Positions 59,530 through 64,000 of a DNA stretch of 64,000 nucleotides are shown piece by piece. Within the stretch, counting starts at the first letter, position 1, and the number at the start of each line of letters is the position of its first letter. This DNA comes from Halopiger goleimassiliensis (GTDB taxonomy: Archaea; Halobacteriota; Halobacteria; Halobacteriales; Natrialbaceae), in contig NZ_HG315691.1 in NCBI RefSeq assembly GCF_000455345.1, positions 256,696 through 320,695 of the forward strand, written 5' to 3'. Under the pieces are notes generated by a model. It did no database searches and had not been told where the DNA came from. It saw only the letters and a program-made list of their open reading frames with translations. Made by a program: the position numbers and the translations under genes.

Positions 59530-60789
59530 TCAGGCGACGAGGTCGCCGGCCTCGTCGTACAGGTAGGCGTCCTCGTCGTCGAACGCGAGCGCGACTCGCT
59601 CCCCGCGCTCGAACTCCGCCTCCGAGACCTTGGCGTTGACCAGTTGGTCGTTGACGGTGACGTTGACGAGCGTGTACTCGCCGAGGGGCTCGACGGTGTC
59701 GACCGTCCCCGTGATGGCGTTACCGTTCGGCGGCGGTTCGCGGCGGACGGTGAGGTCCTCCGGGCGAATGCCGAGCGAGATGGTGTTCTCGCCAGCCGGC
59801 CCCTCTCCACCGGAGGGGCTCTCGTCGGAGCTACCCGCGGCGTCGGAGGCAACCACGCCACCCTCTCCCTCGTCGGCACCACCACCTCGTTCGTCGACGC
59901 TCGAGTCGGTGCCGGCGGCACCGACGACCTCGCGGCGTCGGGGCTCCGCCTCGGTCCGGCCCCCGACGACTTCCTCGAGGTCGCCGTCGGCGATGCCCTC
60001 GAGGTCGATCCGACCGGCTTCCCCGAGGTCGATCGAGCCGTTGCGACGGCGGCCCCGGAAGAGGTTCATCGGCGGCGAGCCGACGAAGCGGGCGACCCAC
60101 TCCGTACGCGGACGCTGGTACAGTTCCGACGGCGGCGCGACCTGCCGGATCGTCCCCCGGTTCATGACGGCGACTCGGTCGGCCATGCTCATCGCCTCCT
60201 CCTGGTTGTGGGTGACGTAGATCGTCGTGATGTCGAGTTCGTCCTGAAGTCGCTTGAGTTCCGAGCGCATCTCCTGTCTGAGCTTCGCGTCGAGGTTCGA
60301 GAGCGGTTCGTCGAGCAGGAACACCGACGGTTCCCGGACGATGGCACGGGCCAGCGCCACCCGCTGGCGCTGGCCGCCGCTCAACTCCGCGGGCGGCTTG
60401 TCGATCTGGTCCTTGATGTGTAACAGCTCCGTCACCTCCGCGACCCGCCGGTCGCGCTCGGCCGGCGGAACGTCGCGTATCTTCAGCGGGTACGCGATGT
60501 TCTCCCCGACGGTCATGTGGGGATACAGCGCGTAGTTCTGGAACACCATCGCCACGTTCCGGTCGCTGGGCGACCGGGCGTTGACCCGCTCGCCGTCGAA
60601 GCGGATCTCCCCCTCCGAGGGGTTCTCGAGGCCCGCGATGAGCCGCAGGGCCGTCGTCTTCCCACAGCCCGACGGGCCGAGCAGGACGAGGAACTCGCCG
60701 TCGTCGATCGACAGCGAGAGGCGATAGTTCGCGACGGTCTCGCCCGCGTCGAAGTACTTGCTGACGTCGTCGAGTTCGATGTGTGTCAT
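59530..60789 (-). CDS. ABC sugar transporter ATPase, MalK/UgpC-type with an acidic insertion
   Basis: This is 419 residues from ATG 60789. Walker A GPSGCGKTT, signature LSGGQRQR, Walker B VFLLDEPLSNLD and H-loop 'YVTHNQEEAMSMADR' are intact. The regulatory OB domain is interrupted by a low-complexity Gly/Ser/Glu stretch of about 70 residues before 'ENTISLGIRPEDLTV'. First gene of the permease operon, spaced 6 bp from MalF. Confidence 0.9.
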   Translation of the reverse strand: MTHIELDDVSKYFDAGETVANYRLSLSIDDGEFLVLLGPSGCGKTTALRLIAGLENPSEGEIRFDGERVNARSPSDRNVAMVFQNYALYPHMTVGENIAYPLKIRDVPPAERDRRVAEVTELLHIKDQIDKPPAELSGGQRQRVALARAIVREPSVFLLDEPLSNLDAKLRQEMRSELKRLQDELDITTIYVTHNQEEAMSMADRVAVMNRGTIRQVAPPSELYQRPRTEWVARFVGSPPMNLFRGRRRNGSIDLGEAGRIDLEGIADGDLEEVVGGRTEAEPRRREVVGAAGTDSSVDERGGGADEGEGGVVASDAAGSSDESPSGGEGPAGENTISLGIRPEDLTVRREPPPNGNAITGTVDTVEPLGEYTLVNVTVNDQLVNAKVSEAEFERGERVALAFDDEDAYLYDEAGDLVA

Positions 60790-60928
60790 CCGGTACCGTA
60801 CATCACCGAGTCCGCATATCAATCATACTCCCGTCGTCCGGATCGTTGATACGAAATGGGTCGTTACGCGCCGGAAATGCCGAGTCGAGGGGTGGTCATT
60901 ATGGCCCTCGAGCGCGTACGTCGTGTGA

Positions 60929-61837
60929 ATGGGTACCGCACCGACGGTCCTCACGGAGGAGGCCGCGACCGATCGCTCGTATACGGTCGTCGTCGCCGTC
61001 GCGAACCCCAACCACGTCGACCAGCTGATGCGAACCGCGATCGACGTCGCGACGGCCCGCGACGGACGGATTCGCGTCGTCAGCGTCGCCCACAAACACG
61101 CGAGTTCGCCGTTTCGCCTCTTCTCCGACGACCGGATCAAACGCGAGTTCGCCGACGACCGGCGAGCCGTCCTCGACGACGCCGTCGCCGTCGGCGAGTC
61201 GGCGTCGGTCCCGGTCGAACAGCGCCTGCTCGTCGGCAGCGACGTCAGCGAGGCACTGCTCTCGGCCGTCGACGCGGCCGACGCGGACGCGCTCTTGCTC
61301 GGCTGGCAGGACCAGCCCCGCCCCGCGGACATCGTCCTCGGGACGACCGTCGATCCCGTCGTTCGCCGGGCCCCCTGCACCGTCTACGTCGAACGGATCG
61401 GGACGACCGCCGACAGCGTCGAGCAGATCCTGTTACCGGCCGACGGCGGCCCGCACATGGGCCCCGCGGTCGAACTCGCGGAGGCGATCGCACGCGCCAA
61501 CGACGCGACCGTCACCGTCCGGTCGTACGTCTCGCCGGACGACGATCCCGACGACGCACGGGACCACGTCCAGGCAGTCACCACCCGGCTTCAGGACGTC
61601 ACCGTCGACGCCGACGTCAAAACCGTCGACGACGCCGCCGACGCGATCGTCGCCGACGGGGCCACGCGCGACGTGGTCGTCCTCGGGGCCACCCGGGAAC
61701 GACAGTTCAGAAACCGCGTCGTCGGCTCCGTCGCAGCCTCGGTGGGCCAGCGGATCACCGTCCCGCTCGTCATTGCGAAACGACCCACCGGAGACTCGCT
61801 CGTCGATCGCGTCCGGGCGTTGTGGCCCAGAATCTAG
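60929..61837 (+). CDS. Universal stress protein, two UspA domains
   Basis: This is a 302-residue protein. Two UspA-like halves: the first 'TVVVAVANPNHVDQLMRTAIDVATARDGRIRVVSV' and 'ADALLLGW'; the second 'QILLPADGGPHMGPAVELAEAIARAN' and 'RDVVVLGATRERQFRNRVVGSVAASV'. An ATP-binding G-x2-G-x9-G(S/T)-like motif is seen in the second half. Its stop codon overlaps that of the convergent gene (CTAG). Confidence 0.9.
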   Translation: MGTAPTVLTEEAATDRSYTVVVAVANPNHVDQLMRTAIDVATARDGRIRVVSVAHKHASSPFRLFSDDRIKREFADDRRAVLDDAVAVGESASVPVEQRLLVGSDVSEALLSAVDAADADALLLGWQDQPRPADIVLGTTVDPVVRRAPCTVYVERIGTTADSVEQILLPADGGPHMGPAVELAEAIARANDATVTVRSYVSPDDDPDDARDHVQAVTTRLQDVTVDADVKTVDDAADAIVADGATRDVVVLGATRERQFRNRVVGSVAASVGQRITVPLVIAKRPTGDSLVDRVRALWPRI

Positions 61838-63999
61838 AGTTCGCCGATCACGATCCCCTGGGGTTGCAACACGATGCCGACCTTGCTCGTCCCCTGCGGG
61901 AACACCTCGTGGTGGGCGGCGACGTCGTCGACGCCCGACCCCACCTCGACCGTACTCGAGGACGGCAGACAGGTGAACTCACGGCGTTCCCCCTCCTCGA
62001 GCGTGAGGTCCTCCCTGAAGACGACCTCGCCGTCGCTGCTGACGAGCACCCGGACCGTTACCGTCTTCGGCAAGGTGTTCTCCACGACGACGGTCCCCTC
62101 GCCGCCCAGCAACGTCCGGACGTTTCGCTTGACGGCACGTAGCCCTGCCTGGACCCGCGCGACGTAGGGCTGTAGCTGCTCGGGTACCTGGACCGAGTCG
62201 GGAAGCCGGATCGCGTCCACCCGGCGCGCGACGAGGATCCCCGCCGCAGCCAGGAGGACCAGCAGGCCGACGACCAGGAGCCACGGTTGCTCGACCAGCG
62301 ACAGCGACGGGAGGAGGCCGTCGTCCGCCCTCGCACCCGGGGTTGCCACCGTGTGGCTGACGGTATCGTCGCCGGTGTCGACGCCATAGATGAAGGTCCC
62401 CTCCTCGTCCGGCTCGGGGAACGTCGTCGAGACCGTCCGTTCCTCGTCCGGTGCCGGCGAGATCGTCTCCGTGCCGACGGGTTCGCCGTCGAAGGAGAAG
62501 GTCACCTCGCGGGACTCCGTCGCCCCGCCCGCGTTGACGATCGACGCCGTGATCGTCAGCTCCTCGTCCTCGTCTACGATCCCGTCGATCGTCGCCTCCT
62601 CGATCTCGAGGATGGACTCGTTCTCGCGGACGTCGATCGTGACGCGGTCCTGTCCACCCTCGGCGGTCGCCTCGAGCGTGATCGGCGAGGGGACCTCCTC
62701 GCGCAGGTCGAACGCGACCTCCTGGGTGAACGTCTCGCCCGGGTTCAACGGTGCCGACTCGTTCAACACGGCGTCGGATTCGACCGCGAAGGGGATGTCG
62801 ACCGCCGTCGAGACGGTGACCAGCCCCGGCGTCTCCCCGGCGTTCTCGATGCCGACGTCGGCCGTGATTTCGCCGCCTTTGGGCACCGGATCGGTGTACT
62901 CCACGAACGCGACCTCGGCCCCGGAATCGAACTTGTGGTGGGCAGTTACCTGCGGCGTCTCGACGGTCGCGTAGGCGGCCGGCGGATCGCCCGTCTCGCG
63001 ATCGTGTTCGAACGTCACCGTCTCGGTTCCCGACCCGGGGACCCTGACCGTTCGGTTGTCCGACCGATTGCCGTCGATTCCGAGGATCGCGTCGAACTCG
63101 GTCCACCCCTCAGTGACGTTGCCGGTGTACTCGAATTCGGCCGTAACCAGGAACTCGTCCTCGAGGTCGCCGACGTCAGTCTCGACGATATCGACCTCGA
63201 CGTCCTCCTGGAACCGTTCGTGGGAGACGACCGGTACCGTCGCCGAGTCGTCGTCGGTTTTACTCGCGACGCGGACGTCGACCGCATCGGGGTCGTCGTC
63301 GGTCGTCTCGTAGGTCAGCGTCCTCGTCGTTTCGCTCCCCGGCCCGAGTTCGACGTTTCTCGTCTCCACCTCGTCGCCGTCGACGAACAGCGTGATCGGA
63401 TACACCTGACTCCCCGACGGATAGTCGCCGAACCGATCGATCCGAACGTCGACCTCGAGGTCGTCGCCCGCCATCGGCGTGTTCGTCCCCTCGATATCGA
63501 CGGCCGCGCCGGACGCGCCGATGTCGATCTTCTGCGAATCGGTGTTCCCGTCGATATCGACAACGACCATGTCGGCGTGGTAGTCCTTCCAGTCCGTCTC
63601 GTACTGTAGCGTCACCGTTTCGGACTCGTTCCCGGACAGCTCGAGGGAGGTCGTATCCGCGAGGTACGGTCTGTCGTTCCACCGTTCGGAACCGACGATC
63701 GTCAAACTGAGAACCTCGGAGTGATCCACCCAGCGGTCGTGGGTGACCTCGACCTCCACCTCGAGGGTCTCCCCCTCGTCGACGTCCGTCACGTCGACGA
63801 TCTCGGGGACGTAGTTGGTCTCGTCGTACCACGGATACTCGATCGGATTCCCGTCGACTTCGACCGGGTTCCCTCCGTCGACCGTCTCGACTCGCCGGTC
63901 GCCGTGGTCGAACTCGATCCAGTCGTGGATGACCCCGCGTTCGCCCATGATGGCGAGGTCGGTTCCTTCCTCCACGGTCCGGTCGGTCCGGACGACCGG
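61834..63999 (-). CDS. Large CARDB-type surface protein, N-terminal part outside the window
   Basis: The frame is open to the right edge, so the gene is partial; the visible GTG at 63975 need not be the start. About 720 residues are visible: several CARDB-like beta-sandwiches ('EVEVEVTHDRWVDHSEVLSLTIVGSE', 'DDLEVDVRIDRFGDYPSGSQVYPITLFVDGDEVETRNVELGPGSE', 'ADVGIENAGETPG'), then a membrane helix (PWLLVVGLLVLLAAAGILVA) and a cytosolic C-terminal domain of about 120 residues. Likely a cell-surface or adhesion protein. Confidence 0.8.
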   Translation of the reverse strand, partial: PVVRTDRTVEEGTDLAIMGERGVIHDWIEFDHGDRRVETVDGGNPVEVDGNPIEYPWYDETNYVPEIVDVTDVDEGETLEVEVEVTHDRWVDHSEVLSLTIVGSERWNDRPYLADTTSLELSGNESETVTLQYETDWKDYHADMVVVDIDGNTDSQKIDIGASGAAVDIEGTNTPMAGDDLEVDVRIDRFGDYPSGSQVYPITLFVDGDEVETRNVELGPGSETTRTLTYETTDDDPDAVDVRVASKTDDDSATVPVVSHERFQEDVEVDIVETDVGDLEDEFLVTAEFEYTGNVTEGWTEFDAILGIDGNRSDNRTVRVPGSGTETVTFEHDRETGDPPAAYATVETPQVTAHHKFDSGAEVAFVEYTDPVPKGGEITADVGIENAGETPGLVTVSTAVDIPFAVESDAVLNESAPLNPGETFTQEVAFDLREEVPSPITLEATAEGGQDRVTIDVRENESILEIEEATIDGIVDEDEELTITASIVNAGGATESREVTFSFDGEPVGTETISPAPDEERTVSTTFPEPDEEGTFIYGVDTGDDTVSHTVATPGARADDGLLPSLSLVEQPWLLVVGLLVLLAAAGILVARRVDAIRLPDSVQVPEQLQPYVARVQAGLRAVKRNVRTLLGGEGTVVVENTLPKTVTVRVLVSSDGEVVFREDLTLEEGERREFTCLPSSSTVEVGSGVDDVAAHHEVFPQGTSKVGIVLQPQGIVIGEL

Positions 64000-64000
64000 C

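Noticed and set aside
58702-60423. 573-aa plus-strand ORF over the permease operon
   Set aside because: Antisense shadow of MalF and MalK genes; no domain pattern.
1-64000. CRISPR array
   Set aside because: No regularly spaced 25-40 bp direct repeats were found; the tRNA tails are irregularly spaced.

Overview
The window is haloarchaeal chromosome. Proteins are very acidic (Asp/Glu-rich), host genes are GC-rich, several promoters carry a TATA box 25-30 nt before a leaderless start codon, and Tat signals, DUF7344-type winged helices, Pilin_N pilins and an archaeal ECF/tungsten-oxidoreductase cluster are present. A Natrinema/Haloterrigena-like host is plausible, but the species cannot be fixed from sequence alone.

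Region 1 (1 to about 17.4 kb) is an integrated betapleolipovirus-like provirus of the SNJ2 kind. It has a Rep-like gene entering from the left edge and a minus-strand structural cluster in canonical pleolipovirus order (VP3-like membrane protein, a 41-aa membrane peptide, Tat-exported spike, ORF6-like, ORF7-like, VP8-like P-loop ATPase). It also has a PD-(D/E)XK protein, a phiH1-type repressor, and a zinc-finger ORF translationally coupled to a tyrosine integrase. Two AT-richer cargo blocks sit between these modules. Cargo A (1.7-5.4 kb) holds a PARIS-like ATPase + TOPRIM pair, a small DUF7692-like protein and an Mrr/AspBHI-like restriction enzyme. Cargo B (11.1-15.0 kb) holds a DUF8053-like protein, two divergent radical SAM enzymes and a TcmP-like partner. 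Between repressor and integrase lies a 90-nt element (15436-15525) that folds as a three-way junction and has a TATA box at the right distance. The right end carries a decayed tRNA 3' tail.

Region 2 (17.7-25.3 kb) is ordinary host DNA: a membrane-anchored protein, two tandem type IV pilins, a glutaredoxin-like protein, small zinc-ribbon and membrane proteins, a DUF5789 protein, an ABC exporter, a DUF192 protein, tRNA-Val and a winged-helix regulator.

Region 3 (25.4-34 kb) is an accessory island behind tRNA-Phe, whose 3' tail is repeated three more times over 780 bp. It encodes an ABM-domain protein, a SUKH protein, TPR and pentapeptide-repeat proteins, then a cluster of four paralogous membrane proteins of an unrecognised family with a DUF3592 protein embedded.

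Region 4 (34-64 kb) is host metabolism and surface biology: aldo/keto reductase; a large membrane protein; a secreted subtilase with cohesin and dockerin modules beside a membrane-anchored cohesin protein; a ComB-like phosphatase with a TIM-barrel isomerase; an ECF transporter with a tungsten aldehyde:ferredoxin oxidoreductase; thiolase; DUF5806 and coiled-coil proteins; a sugar ABC transporter whose binding protein is separated from its permeases by a TumE-like toxin-antitoxin pair and an IS200/605-like hairpin; a universal stress protein; and the C-terminal part of a large CARDB-type surface protein running off the right edge.
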